A DNA stretch of 64,000 nt from Leucosporidium creatinivorum (lineage: Eukaryota > Basidiomycota > Microbotryomycetes > Leucosporidiales > Leucosporidiaceae). Shown in pieces: positions 11,468 to 21,957 of this stretch. A program made the position numbers and the translations under genes. The notes under the pieces are model-generated. The model was not told where the DNA came from. It worked only from the letters and a program-made list of their open reading frames with translations, and did not search any database. Position 1 is the first letter of the stretch. Each line of letters opens with the position of its first letter. The DNA lies in contig BCKL01000005.1 of NCBI GenBank assembly GCA_001600635.1, forward strand, positions 65,581 to 129,580, in the 5' to 3' direction.

Positions 11468-12717
11468 CTATGCCCACCTCGCCCTCAGCGCCTCCTCCGA
11501 AACGCCCGAGCGCCGAGCCTGCCTAGGCGAGAGGGAAGGGACATGTCGGTGGGCGACGGCGTGCAGAACATTGTGCTGAATGCGCAAGAGATCAGCTTGA
11601 CGTCCTTGTGGAGCCGGTGTAAGAGACAAACCCTTCCCGCCCCCGCAAAGAAGCTTGGGTCGGCAGGTATCTCTTTGACCGAGCGTGCAGCGACAGCCTT
11701 TTCTTCAATCGCGGCTTTACGAGCTTTGTGTCTCTGAGCACAGACCCAAGACGCCGTCAGTGGTAAGCCGGCGCCCAGAACGTGCAAAAGGGCCTTACGA
11801 AGGTGTACGCCCGGGCGGCAAGCACGACTCGGGCTTGCTCGTATGGGTTCTGTGAATGCCCAGTAGGTCAGCATTGTCATCTTAGCAAGTAACATACATC
11901 CTATCGGTTGGCTGTCTCCAATGTCTGCGCCTATGAAGTCCCAACACCGCGCTGGAGGGAGCCCCCGAGGGAACGCCGAGCCCCGAAGTCGACTTACCAA
12001 CCTGGGCCAATGCTGAAATCCGAGCCATAGCCTAGCATCGGCATCGTCTGTAGTAAATCAAGCGGTCCTTGCCATATTCAGAACTGCTTCCTCGACGAGC
12101 TGAAAAAGCAGATGGTCTGTCGGACTCGCGAGGAGGTAAGCCGTGGGCTCCGAGCAAACGAAGGGAACGCACTGGCGCCAGGATGGAGCATGAGCTACAA
12201 AAAAGACAGAAAGGTCAACATTGACAGAGAGGATCACATATCAGCAGGAACCCACCCAAATGAACGGTCGCTGAGCATTGCGAACCTCCACTCCTCGCGC
12301 CTCGAAGGTGTTCACCAAGCGAGTTTTACGCGATATACCGGTGAAAGACCTGGGCGTCGCCATATGCAGCGCCTTCCCCTGCTCCAAGACGTCTCTGTCA
12401 CGCGAGCAGAGCGTTAGCCTCCCTCGAACCCTCGCCGAGCTAGACGGAATCTGATCACCTCGCTGGACTCACCTGCACAGTCCATCTATGGTATCACGCA
12501 CTGACAGATTCGCCATCTCTTCTGGAGAGGGTCTAGCTATGACCGGAGGGTGGCTAATAAAGAGCGACGCGACCTCATCGCGCTCGTCCGAAGCCTCGAG
12601 GAACTCCTCCTTACTTGTGTGTTCGGCCGAGAGGGGAGGCAGCACGGCGGCGAAGCGAGAGTGAGCAAAGCGCTGCTGGAGTCTAGCCATATTTGGCTCG
12701 AGCGCTGGGCCGGACAT
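11468..12717 (-). pseudogene. copy A of a four-copy unknown gene family, with an in-frame TGA
   Basis: Exons by comparison with the other copies: 12717-12473, 12394-12256, 12194-12173, 12116-11998, 11849-11799, 11733 to near 11520, and a last exon ending at TAG 11470-11468. Conserved landmarks in order: LQQRF..., VLPPL, PPVIARP, DTIDGLCR; EQGKA...RPFIW; LM; LWLGFQHWPRL; NPYEQARVVLAARAYTF; and the C-terminal block RRSGVSEEALRARWA. In the exon ending QHWPRL the frame contains TGA (12060-12058) where copy B has Gln and copy D has His, so this copy is probably inactive unless the TGA is read through. All splice sites otherwise look intact, so decay appears recent. Family function unknown; mostly helical and soluble. 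Confidence 0.6.
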
Positions 12718-13082
12718 GTCGGAGCGGGAGGAAGAGACATCCGACCGTTTTTCGCAAGGTGACGAACGCCGAGGAGAAGCAGTGCTGTTAAGAGGGGACA
12801 GTCCTCCATTTTTCTCAGCTCGTCTGCTTAGCAAAGATGATATGTAAAGACGACCGGTACACGAACCCGCTTTATGCTGACCACGCCGACCTCGAAAGCG
12901 CCGAGCACCGAGGTTCGGATCTTTTCGCTTGCACGCTGACTGTGCTGCCTCGGTTCGGTGATGAGAGTAATAAAAGAGCTGTGTAGTAATTTTGGCAAGA
13001 AGATACTGGTACTGACTCGTACACCAAACGCAAAGCACAGCAAAACTCGGCGACTACTCAATCTCCCCGCCCTTGAATCGCC

Positions 13083-15722
13083 TCACGGCTGATACCCGAA
13101 ACCACCACCCACGCCGCCAGTATTCCACTGAGCTCCGTTCCCCGTTGTCGGCCCACCCTGCTGCTGCTGCTGCTGAGGCGGCGCCGCTCCTCCTTCTACC
13201 CTCGCCCTCTTGGCCGCCGGCTCCCCCATTCCCATCCCCAAGCCTCCCATCTCCATTCCTGGCGGCAGCGCCCATCCTTGGCTGACCTCCGAATGCTGAA
13301 AGTTCGTCGTCGGCGCCGTTGCTGTTGGCGGAGTGGGGAGAGGAGGGAGGACGGGAGGTGCATGTGCGGGAGACCAGTGAGGGAGAGATGATGCAGAGAG
13401 GGAAGGTGAGGGTGCTTGCGAGTGGGGAGGGTGTTGAGGAAAGAGTAGGTGGTGCGAGAGCGTGGAAGGGAGGGCATGCGGTTTCGGCGAAAGAGGGCGA
13501 GGGAGGCCGAGAACGGGAGTAGCCGAGCCGGAGATGGTGGTAGGAGCTGGAAGGGGAGTGTTGGCGCCGTTGGTGTGTGTGGCGGAGGTGGTGGAGGAGG
13601 ATACGTCGTTGGAGCTCGAGCTGGCGCGAGTGAGGGCTGGAGCGGGAGTGGGAGCTGGAGCGGCCGAGGATGAGGAGGCGGCTGCTGCTGCGGCGGCGGC
13701 GGCAGCGGCAGCTTTGCGCTTCTGAGAGAGAGCAGCAGGTCGAACGACTTGATGGAGCTTGTCTATGTTCGAGGAGGAAAAGGGAAGGTCAGCTCGGCTG
13801 GCGCTCGAAATGAGCAGCTCGACGTACAGTAGAGACTACAGGCGTTACAGCACAAGTTCCCCTGAGCGTCCTTCCTCCACATGGGCGTACTCGTCGCGCT
13901 GCAATTGTGGCACGAAGGAGGGACGCCTGAAGCAGCGGCTTGAGCGGCCGCCCCGTTCTGCGAGCGTTTGGCGCTGTTGGCTTGCGTGGCGAAGGCTTTG
14001 GGGCGAGGCTTTTGGTGTAGCTTTTGGTAGAGACCGCAGCTGTAGCGTGAGACGAAGAGGGCAAAGTCAGCGATGAGAGCGAAGGCGAAGGAATCGCCGA
14101 GGAGGGAGTCGAAGGGTCGGAGGGAGAGGAAGCGAGACGAGAGGAGAGGCGACCACTCACGCATTACACAGCAACTCATCATCCGGTCCCCTCCTCCACA
14201 ACGGTGTCGTCACACTCCCACAATGCGTACAAACCGGTCCTTGATGCCCCTCCCCACTCGCCGCGCCGCCCTCATTCTTCCCACTACTCCCCGGCAGCTG
14301 CGTCGCATGCGGGTTCCGGTTCTTCTTGCTCGCCGCCGCCTTCTCCGCTGCGGTCGGCGCTCCAGCGGTGGCGGCGGCGCCCTTCTTGCCGCGAGGCTTG
14401 CGAGGCGCCTTGCCCATCGTTGCCTTCCCTTTGCCCTTCCCCTTCGTCGGCGCTCCGTTCGTCGGCGCTCCTTTTCCATCGCTCACCTCCCCATTCTTGG
14501 CAGCCCACTCGTTGGGCGCCTCGAACGAGGTACTCGGCTCCCCTCCCACAGCGCCGTAGCTCCCTCCCTCGCCGTATGACTCGTACTGCCCATGCTGCTG
14601 CTGCTGCTGATGTCCGCCGCCAAACATGTTGTACTGTCCAGGAAGGGTAGGCGGCCTCGGCGGATGATTGGCGAGTGTGTTGGCTTCGAACGCTCCTCCT
14701 CCTCCTGGTTTCGGCGAAGCAGGTCGACTCGGCGCGATCGTCATCCCGGCGAACGGATCCCTCGGTCCCGCTCCCTCCTCATCCTTGACATCCTCCACCC
14801 CTGCGTCCCACCCGTGCCCCCCATTCGCCGCTGCATTAGCAGCCGCCATATTCTCCAACTCGAGCTCGAGCTCGAAATCGCCGAGTACCGAGGGCTCGGG
14901 ACTGGGCGTAAGGAAGCGAGGGTAGGGCCCTACGACCGGTTGGTAGAGGCCGTAAGAAGAGTAAAAGGCCGAAGGAGCGGCCGAGGCGGCGAGCGCGGTC
15001 TGGTGGTCGGTGAAGAGAGTGGTGGTCGGAGGGAGGGTGAATTGCGCGGGGGAGTAGGAGGTGGTATTGGTGTTGTTTGGGGCGGAGGAGAACGGGTAGT
15101 TATTGTGCGCGTTATGAGCGGAGGAGCCGTTCGAGGTGGCTGAAGCTGGAGGAGGGGGAGGGGAGAAGGAAGGTTGGTAGAGGTTGTGGAGGGTCGGTGG
15201 TGGGGGTTGCGAGACGGCGGGTTGATGCGAATCGGTGAACATGGCGGTCCAAGATGGAGTGGCGATGATGCGGTTCGCTGGCGGAGGAGGTTGGGAAGTC
15301 CAGGCCGAGGTAAAGTCGAGGGGAGGGGGAGGGGCGTGAGGTTGAGGAGCGTGAAGGACGGGAGGCTGTGGTGCAGGTTGGTGTTGCTGTAAGATAGTGT
15401 GGTGTATTAGCGATCGTTGCTACTGCACCGCGAAGAGCTCGATGAACTCACCTGCTCCGCATGCGCCTCCGCCGCGCCGAGGCCGAGCAAGCTATTGAGG
15501 ACATCCATCTCGCGCAAAGTGGAAGCGTCGACGCCGCTGAGACTACTGATGGAAGTGTCGGCGCGTTCAACTCGCCGTTCCATATGCCACCTGCGCCAGA
15601 ACAGATTCTCCAGGCGAGAGCCCTGTGCGAAGCGCGAAGGTCAGCACGTGGAGCGAGGAGGGGTTGACTTGGGTCATGGCGAGCTGCAGAGCACTGATAG
15701 CGCATTCCCGATGGTTTAACAT
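13083..15722 (-). CDS. GATA-type transcription factor with two zinc fingers and an AreA-like N-terminal motif
   Basis: Exons: about 15722-15669, 15622-15452, 15386-14161, 14039-13828 and 13762-13083. The N-terminal GSRLENLFWRRW resembles the short AreA/DUF1752 motif of fungal nitrogen regulators. Finger 1 is C-THC-X17-CNAC (WRRGPDDELL inside) and is split by an intron after CNA. Finger 2 is CHNC-X17-CNAC followed by SLYYKLHQVVRP. The fingers lie about 40 residues apart. The rest is Pro/Gln/Ala/Ser-rich, with a poly-Ala run after SQKRK and an NLS-like AAKRARV near the end. Expected role: DNA-binding nuclear regulator recognising GATA sites, perhaps in nitrogen or iron metabolism (inference). 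In finger 2 the usual CGLYY is CSLYY. The first exon and start are the least certain part. Confidence 0.82.
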
Positions 15723-17131
15723 CTTTCCGCCAAGCCCTACACCTCATCAAACTCTCCCAGATCACCGACCGCCAAAGTCTCCGATGCGGAGGGCTGAGCG
15801 GGGAAGCCAGCTCGTCCTGAGCGCTCCAGCTGCTGCATCACAGCTCCCTAGCATCCGCCATATCGCTCCAAATATTCCCATACATTCGTACAGCCGCCGC
15901 CCCGCTTAAGAAGTGCCAAGAAAGCTCACCTGCTGCAGACAAGCGGCTAGCTTCGCGGTCGTCTGGTTCCAGCCCGAGCGAAGCTGTTGGAGGTCGGTAG
16001 GAGCGGGCGCCGAGGAGGTGAAGGAGGTAGATGGGAGGTCCTAGTTTGGTGATAATCGAGTGTGCGATAATGGGCGGATTAGAAGCGAACAAAAGGGGAA
16101 TCGGCGTAAAGGGGCGGGGAAAGGGCAGTCAGCTGGGTGCTTGAGAAAGCTGTAGGCTGTAGGCCAGCTCGGGCGAGAGAGCTGCAGCCCAGCGCTAGAT
16201 ATACGGCGGAGTATATCGAGCTGCAGGCGAGCGATACAGCGACGACGACGACGTTGAAGCCAAGCCCGGACGCCGACGGCGGAGAGGTCCCAAAGACGCT
16301 CTTTTTGGGCTGGTTGCTGGACAGGTCGTCTGCGCGCTGATGCTGCTGTACTACAGGGTCCGAAAGGACTCACTTGGAGGTTGAGAAACGGCCGCATGCG
16401 AACTCCGAGCGAGCTTCCAGCGTTTGACTCGGCGCGGAGAGCGAAATGTAGGCGATTGGAGTAGCTGTCTTAGCGGCGAGTATAGGGCGATACGAGGGCT
16501 GTTAGGAAGAGGCGAAAGGCGTTGTAATGAGGTGTTACAAGGCCGTTTAGGAAGTCATGGTGGCGCGAGCGCTGGAGGGCGAGTTGTGCTGGCGATTAAG
16601 AGGCACCTGTTGAGGCGGCTCGGTGTAGGTGGAAGCGCTGATAATCCTGTAGCTTGATCACGCTGCTGCTGTAGCTCTGTAGCTGATCCCCTTCGACAGC
16701 CGAGACGTGGTCAAGCGCAAGGCGCGCTGAAGCGAGCAGGCGCGACTTTTCGTCGTGTCTCGAAATCGCCAAGTGATAGCGCCATTCTGTATCTTATCAG
16801 GCCGTTCTGCCTTCTCGCAACTTAGATCTTTTCGAATTGAACCAGAAGCATTATTCCTGGGCATCTTTGCTCGTTTGGCCCCTCACAATCGCTCTCGGTC
16901 TGGGGCAGGCGAGGCTCTCTGTAGCGCAATCTGGCTCGCTGACAGCTAGACAGTGGTTGGGGCAGCTCTTCAGTATGATCGCTACAGCCCCGATACCTCC
17001 AGCCCGCCCCTGACGGTCTGCAGCCCTCATGAAGCCTCGCGCAGAGCTTGGAAGCCTTCGCCGAAGATCCCAGGCTTGCCCGATAGAAACATGCAGATGT
17101 TGCAGTCTCCACCCTGGGAAATACCGGTGGC
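15723..17131. other. long intergenic stretch, no supported gene
   Basis: This 1.4 kb lies between the start of the GATA gene and the end of the F-box 1 gene. I see no frame longer than about 120 codons and none with matching splice sites or motifs. Part is likely the leader and control region of the GATA factor, which can be long for regulators. No repeat recognised. Confidence 0.45.
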
Positions 17132-17268
17132 TACAAATTGTCGTTCTGAGGCGAAGAAAGACGAAGTGTGTCAGCTCTCGGCTGCGATGAACGCCGCAGG
17201 GTCGAAGAGCCGCGAGCGAGAACTCGACTCACCGATTGCCCGCCATACTCGTACGTGACCTTGATGCC

Positions 17269-18543
17269 TCACTCCTTTGCTACTCTCTGTACATCTTCCA
17301 ACCAGACGCCGCTCCACATGTACAGCATCTGCTTCGGCAGAACGAGGCACCTGAGCGCCGGCGCTTCATTGAGGAAGTCGAGTGCTGACCGAGGCAGTAG
17401 TCCTGTGTACCGAGTGTAGACCTGCGGGACTACATTGTTTCCTTGCTCTGTGATGGAGAGTGTGTGGAGATGCTGGCGAGGGAGAAGGAGGGCGAAGACG
17501 GTGCTGAGGTCGTAGCCGCCGAGGCCGAGGGAGAGGACTCGAACGTCGCGAAGGGCGCCGAGAGTGGCAGCGAGGTAATGGCATGATAGCGGGGCGGCAG
17601 CATGTCCGATTTTGGTGGTGGAAGTGAAGCTGTGCAACTGAGGAGCCACACCGGCGACAGCGTCGAGGTCCGAGAGGGTGAACAGAGTCGCGGCGATCAA
17701 GGCCTTCTCTGCAGTGGGCCCGAGGTCGAGGTGCCGCAGCGTTGTGGATGAGACTCGGACGAGTTTGTTGATAGTGTCGAGATTCTCCTGCGAGCCGTTG
17801 CCGACGCCGAGATGGAGACGTCGGAGAGGGATGGAGTTCGAAAGTCTGACCCAGTCCTCGGGCCGAATACAACGTGTGCAGGCTTGAAAGTTGGGAATAA
17901 TCAGGGTAACAAGCTCGGGCCAGCATGAGAAGAGCCTGTACGGGAGGTGCGGGTCAGGAGGGGGTCAGAAATGGGAGAACTGTATGACTAACATGCCAAA
18001 GTCCGCCAGCCTCGGCAGCCTCAGGTTGTGTTGACAACGGAAGTTGAAGCTCTTCAGCCGAGATAGACGAGTGAGAGCGGTGGTGAGGGGATTGCTGGAG
18101 GCGGTGTGTCGTCCGAGGAAGACGGCGCGTTCGGCGTGCATCTCGAGGTGCTCCAGCGACGGGTAGGCGGCGAGGAGCCCAGCGAGTCGATTGCCCGCGC
18201 CCGCGGAAGGTTGCTCTCCAATATTGATGTCGAGCGACCGACCGTGCTTCCTGCTTGCTCTGCTGACCGTCATCTTGAGCTGCTTGGCGAGCCGCTCCGC
18301 CATGAGCGTGTCCTTGACCGCCAGCTCCATCCCAACGTCAGCCGCTTTCCACCAAGCGATACAGACGCGTCCAAAGATGAGCCTCGTGCTCTGCCGCTCG
18401 AATGGGTCCTCCTCCTCGTCCAGCGCGAGCTCGAGGATGTGCTGAAGCGTTTCGACGGGGAGAGCGACGACGGGTGAATTTGTAGGCTGTTGCAGGCGGG
18501 CGTAGGAAGTTCCTGTACCTTGATGAGCTGTTCGAGCTTCCAT
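17269..18543 (-). CDS. F-box/leucine-rich protein 1 (C-terminus shortened by TGA)
   Basis: Start MEARTAHQGTGTSYARLQ at 18543. The F-box-like segment is ALPVETLQHILELALDEEED (residues about 30-50), followed by an RLIFGRVCIAWWKAADVG helix. Irregular Leu-rich repeats follow; the intron at LADFGM (about 17996-17923) joins to LFSCWPELVTLIIPNF. F-box proteins are substrate receptors of SCF ubiquitin ligases; the substrate here is unknown. The paralog at 26025-27625 shares about 60 near-identical residues at the N-terminus. A TGA at 17271-17269 ends the frame. Beyond it the sequence still reads GIKVTYEYGG, with a GTGAGT donor and a possible last exon ending at 17132, matching the paralog's C-terminus. 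The gene has therefore probably lost about 15-20 C-terminal residues. Confidence 0.72.
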
Positions 18544-19113
18544 CGCGAGCTGTTGGAGGTGAGAGACGAAAGTCAAGGTGAGCGCAGGAGGGCAAGAAGC
18601 GAGATGGCTATTGAACCGAAGTGAGGGGCGAATCAAGAAGAGAGAGCCGAGTTCCTCGAGCGGGGAGGTTTCGCAAAGCCCCTTCATTCTGTACAGAGGC
18701 TCGTTCGAGCATCTGTACTGCGGGCGGTCGACTTGGTCAAGTACACCGACATCGCCGAGCAGTTCGTCTTGCCTCTCCGAGCTCGATTTCATCTCGCTCT
18801 TTCCCTCCGGCTTCCTGTAGACGCTTCCTCAATTCTTGAGCGTGATACATCCGCTCCCTCTCTCGCCAGCGACCGGCCGACTGTGCGCCGGAGCGGCCGC
18901 TGCTCGGCCGAGCAGGCAAAAGGGCGCTCCGCTGGGTTCTGCTTCTTCGTGGAGTGGCAGTGAGGGAGGGGGGGTCAGGGGGAGCAGATGCCGCTCCCCA
19001 GCCTCTCTCCGAACCCTACACTGCTTCTCCTCGGCGCTCCTTTTCGTGCGCCGAGAGCGCCCCGGCGAGCCTCTCTCTCCTGCCTCACCTGTTCTCCTCG
19101 TCCTCATACAAGC
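18544..19113. promoter_or_regulatory. divergent intergenic region
   Basis: This stretch separates F-box 1 (minus) from copy C (plus). No coding frame with splice logic. It contains several GCTCGGC-type motifs and must hold the promoters of both genes. Confidence 0.4.
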
Positions 19114-20338
19114 ATGTCGCAGCTTACACAATCCGAATACATTCAGCAGCAGCACTTCTTGCCCGTCGATCCGGCGTGGGCGTTGCCTCCCCTGCCAGTC
19201 ACTGGAGTGCTGACCCTGGAAGAGCTCGAGGACGCTTTCGAGTTACGGGAGCGGGTGGCAGAGCTCTTCAAGGGAGAGTTTTTCCGTGAGGAATTGAGTC
19301 GCATGGGTGACGAGCGCAGCGCGGAGGTTTTGGAGCTTTGCGAGTATGTCGCCGAGAAACTTTGAGACGTTGAGGAGCTCCAGCTGACTTCGTCAGACGG
19401 ATAAAGGAGCAGAATATAATCCAGAGGGATACCTTCGGCCCTATGAACCCCGAACGCGTTCAAAGCTACAGAAACACCCTCGAGTCCAGATCTTCCCAGC
19501 CGAGGCGCCGCCCCTTCATCACGGTGTGTTGCTTCCTCCCACTGCTGCCCAATCAGCAGAAGGTCTGACTCGGTCCTGGTCAACACGCAGCTCATGCTTT
19601 CCAGTCCTGCTAGTGCGTGCGCAAGATGCAACCGGCTCGGCTCGGTGCTGACCCTCAAGTTTTCGGAGCAGCGCCCGCTCTTCGCGCTCATTGAGAAAAC
19701 AGCTGCCAGCATTGGGTTGCAAAGGAGCAGACATCCATCTGATGAGTTAAAGGTGTGTGTAGGACGTTGGCATTGGGTCGTTTTGGTGAGTCCTCCGAGC
19801 TCGGCGATCGCATCGGCTACTCATGGAGTTGGTGACAAGCCCACAATCAAGTGAGGCGGAGCAGGTCTGTAGTGCTGGTGTGCTGACCTCCGCAACACCA
19901 ACAGAGCCCGTACCAGCGAGCCCAAGCCGTTCTTGCTGCCGTGAGACTCGAGGAAGCCGGGAGACTCGAGGAAGCCGCTCGCAGGGAGGAGGCTCACAGG
20001 GAGGCTCAGAGAGAGGCTCACAGAGAGGCTCGCCGAGCTGCTCGCAAACCTGTAAGAGCAGCACATGAGTCATCTTGAACAAGCCAAAGCCATCACTGAC
20101 GCTGGTGTCGCTCGTCAGCTGGGAGTCCGGAAGAAGTCCAGTCACACTTTCGCAACGGGAGCGGCGTTCGTCTGGCCTTCTCTACTCTCTTCTCTGACCA
20201 GTGAGGCTGACCAGACTCCTCCACTTTCAGCCCTCGATTCTGAACAACCTCGGCCACCGCCACATCCCTTCCCTCTCGCCCAGGCAGGCTCGGCGCTCGG
20301 GCGTTTCGGAGGAGCAGCTGAGGGCGAGGTGGGCGTAG
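19114..20338 (+). CDS. copy C of the four-copy unknown gene family
   Basis: Start MSQLTQSEYIQQQHF at 19114. Exon 1 ends at a GTATGT donor near 19344. Exon 2 reads RIKEQNIIQRDTFG ... SYRNTLESRSSQPRRRPFIT. The next exon opens LMLSSPAS and runs to CVGRWHWVVL. After an intron comes SPYQRAQAVLAAVRLEEA, then a charged repeat (REEAHREAQREAHREARRAA) predicted to be one long helix. After further introns the last exon reads QARRSGVSEEQLRARWA and stops at TAG 20336-20338. Exon order matches copies A, B and D. Unlike B and D, the exon opening LM appears to read straight through into the HW exon. No broken site seen, so this copy could be functional. Function unknown. Confidence 0.65.
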
Positions 20339-20687
20339 CTGGGGACGAAAGGGAGTGGGCGGGGACGTGGAGTAGATCTGTAAATTTGATGGAAGAAGAG
20401 CATGGCCTACACGGCCCCCGCAGAGCTGAACCGAAGTAGACGACCGAGAAGGGCGAGCCGAGAGGCGCCGAGGGTCGAAGTTGACGCGAAGGCGTAAGTG
20501 AGTTGTGAGAGCAGGCCAGGGACGTCGAAACAATGGTCAACGCGATGAGCTTCATCGCGCACTCCTCAGATCCTGCAGCAGAGCAGCGGCGGCCTTTCCC
20601 TCCCTCCAAAGAACGCATCGCCGATTCGCCGCGCCTTGCCTCCCCATTAGCTCCCTGTAACCCGTCAATTACTCCCCTCAATCCCCA

Positions 20688-21323
20688 CTACAGCCGACTC
20701 TCCTCCGTCCTCCCCTCATCCTGCTCCCAAGCCTCGGCAAACCCCTTCAACTCGTCCTCCTCATCCCGCTCCCGCTGCTCCTTGCTCCGCTTGGCCTGAT
20801 CCAACCCTGTACTCCACTCCTGCGCCTTCTCCCTATTCTCCACCACCGTATGCAATCCCGCGAGTCCTCCATTGGCCGTGCCGTGTAGCTTGTCGAGCAC
20901 TCGTCGGACCCTCGAGCGAAGGGGCGGTTCGGATCCTTCTTTGAAGGCGAGTAAGGGCGAGTCGGCGGTGGTGGGAGGGGTGGAGCGCATGCTGGGGATG
21001 CCCGAATCGTACCTGTTGCCCTGCAGGTCGAGCTGCAGATCCAAGAGAGCGGTTTGGGGCTGGTTGAATTTGACACGCTCGGAATCGAGTACAGAGTGCG
21101 CGGTCACGAGGTCGTGGATGGTGGAAGGGCGAGGGCGGGACGAGTAGGCGAGCTGAGGTGAAGGAGCGAGGATGGGAGTGATGTACGAGTCCATTTGAGC
21201 CGAGTGCAGCGGCGCGAAGGTGGGAGTGAGGTGGTAAGTCGAGATTAGGGCGCTAAGGGTAGCGGGTACAGAGGATTGCATCGTCCGCTTGTTGGGCCTA
21301 ATGGCGCGCAGAGTTGTAGCCAT
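20688..21323 (-). CDS. uncharacterised 211-residue protein
   Basis: A single open frame with start MATTLRAIRPNKRTM in a good context (aagATGGC) and stop at 20688. The basic, hydroxylated N-terminus without acids could be a mitochondrial presequence (inference). Middle segments TIHDLVTAHSVLDSERVKFN and QTALLDLQLDLQGNRYDSG look structured. The C-terminus is a highly charged helix (KRSKEQRERDEEDELKGFAE). No domain recognised; a mitochondrial ribosome-associated or respiratory-growth factor is conceivable but not shown. Convergent with copy C, 349 bp apart; that spacer shows nothing else. Confidence 0.6.
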   Translation of the reverse strand: MATTLRAIRPNKRTMQSSVPATLSALISTYHLTPTFAPLHSAQMDSYITPILAPSPQLAYSSRPRPSTIHDLVTAHSVLDSERVKFNQPQTALLDLQLDLQGNRYDSGIPSMRSTPPTTADSPLLAFKEGSEPPLRSRVRRVLDKLHGTANGGLAGLHTVVENREKAQEWSTGLDQAKRSKEQRERDEEDELKGFAEAWEQDEGRTEESRL

Positions 21324-21957
21324 CTTTTTGACGAGAAGAGACGAGGCGACGAAACGGTAGGAGCGAGAGAGGCGAAGTGCTCCGAATTGAGTCCTTGACA
21401 GGCTTTAGAGGGCAGCTCAGCGAGGGCTACAGTGCGGTAGAGTCGTCGTAGAGCTCAAGAAGAGCAACTCGAGCATCCTAGCCATATTGTAGCGCACTCT
21501 ACAGCGGCTGGAGAGCGAGCCCGGAAGGTGCTCGGAGACTCTCCCTCGTCGATGACAACTCGCCATGATCAAAGGGATACTCAGAGCCATCGTACGGCAT
21601 GTTTCAGACGACCTGGAAGTCGACTGTCTTTGCTGCAACTCCACTGCCGGCCGACTCAACTGACCCCCGGCCTCGGCGTTGGCGCTCGACCGCCTTGCCG
21701 TCCTCCGCCTGCCCATAATGCCGCAGGGGAAGCTTTGCACGCTCTCACATATACATATCTACAGCTCCAGTGCGTGGGCAGCACCCTTAGGCGAAAGGCA
21801 TGCGGGAAGTAGAGCCTCACTCGAGCGCCGAGCTCCCCTTAATTAGCGATTACAAAGTCCCGAACTGCGAATTGTAATCCCGATTTAGTTGCTGCAAGGC
21901 TCAAAGGCCCGGGCTCGAGCTCTCCCTCTTCCTTGCTCTTCGGTTCGACTACATAAA
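21324..21957. promoter_or_regulatory. divergent intergenic region
   Basis: Spacer between the 211-residue gene (minus) and F-box-like gene 3 (plus). Short frames only; no motif, repeat or RNA gene seen. Confidence 0.4.

Noticed and set aside
12058-17271. Reading the TGA codons in copy A and F-box 1 as selenocysteine or programmed read-through
   Set aside because: No stem-loop or recoding context seen, and both sit in duplicated genes where decay is the simpler explanation.
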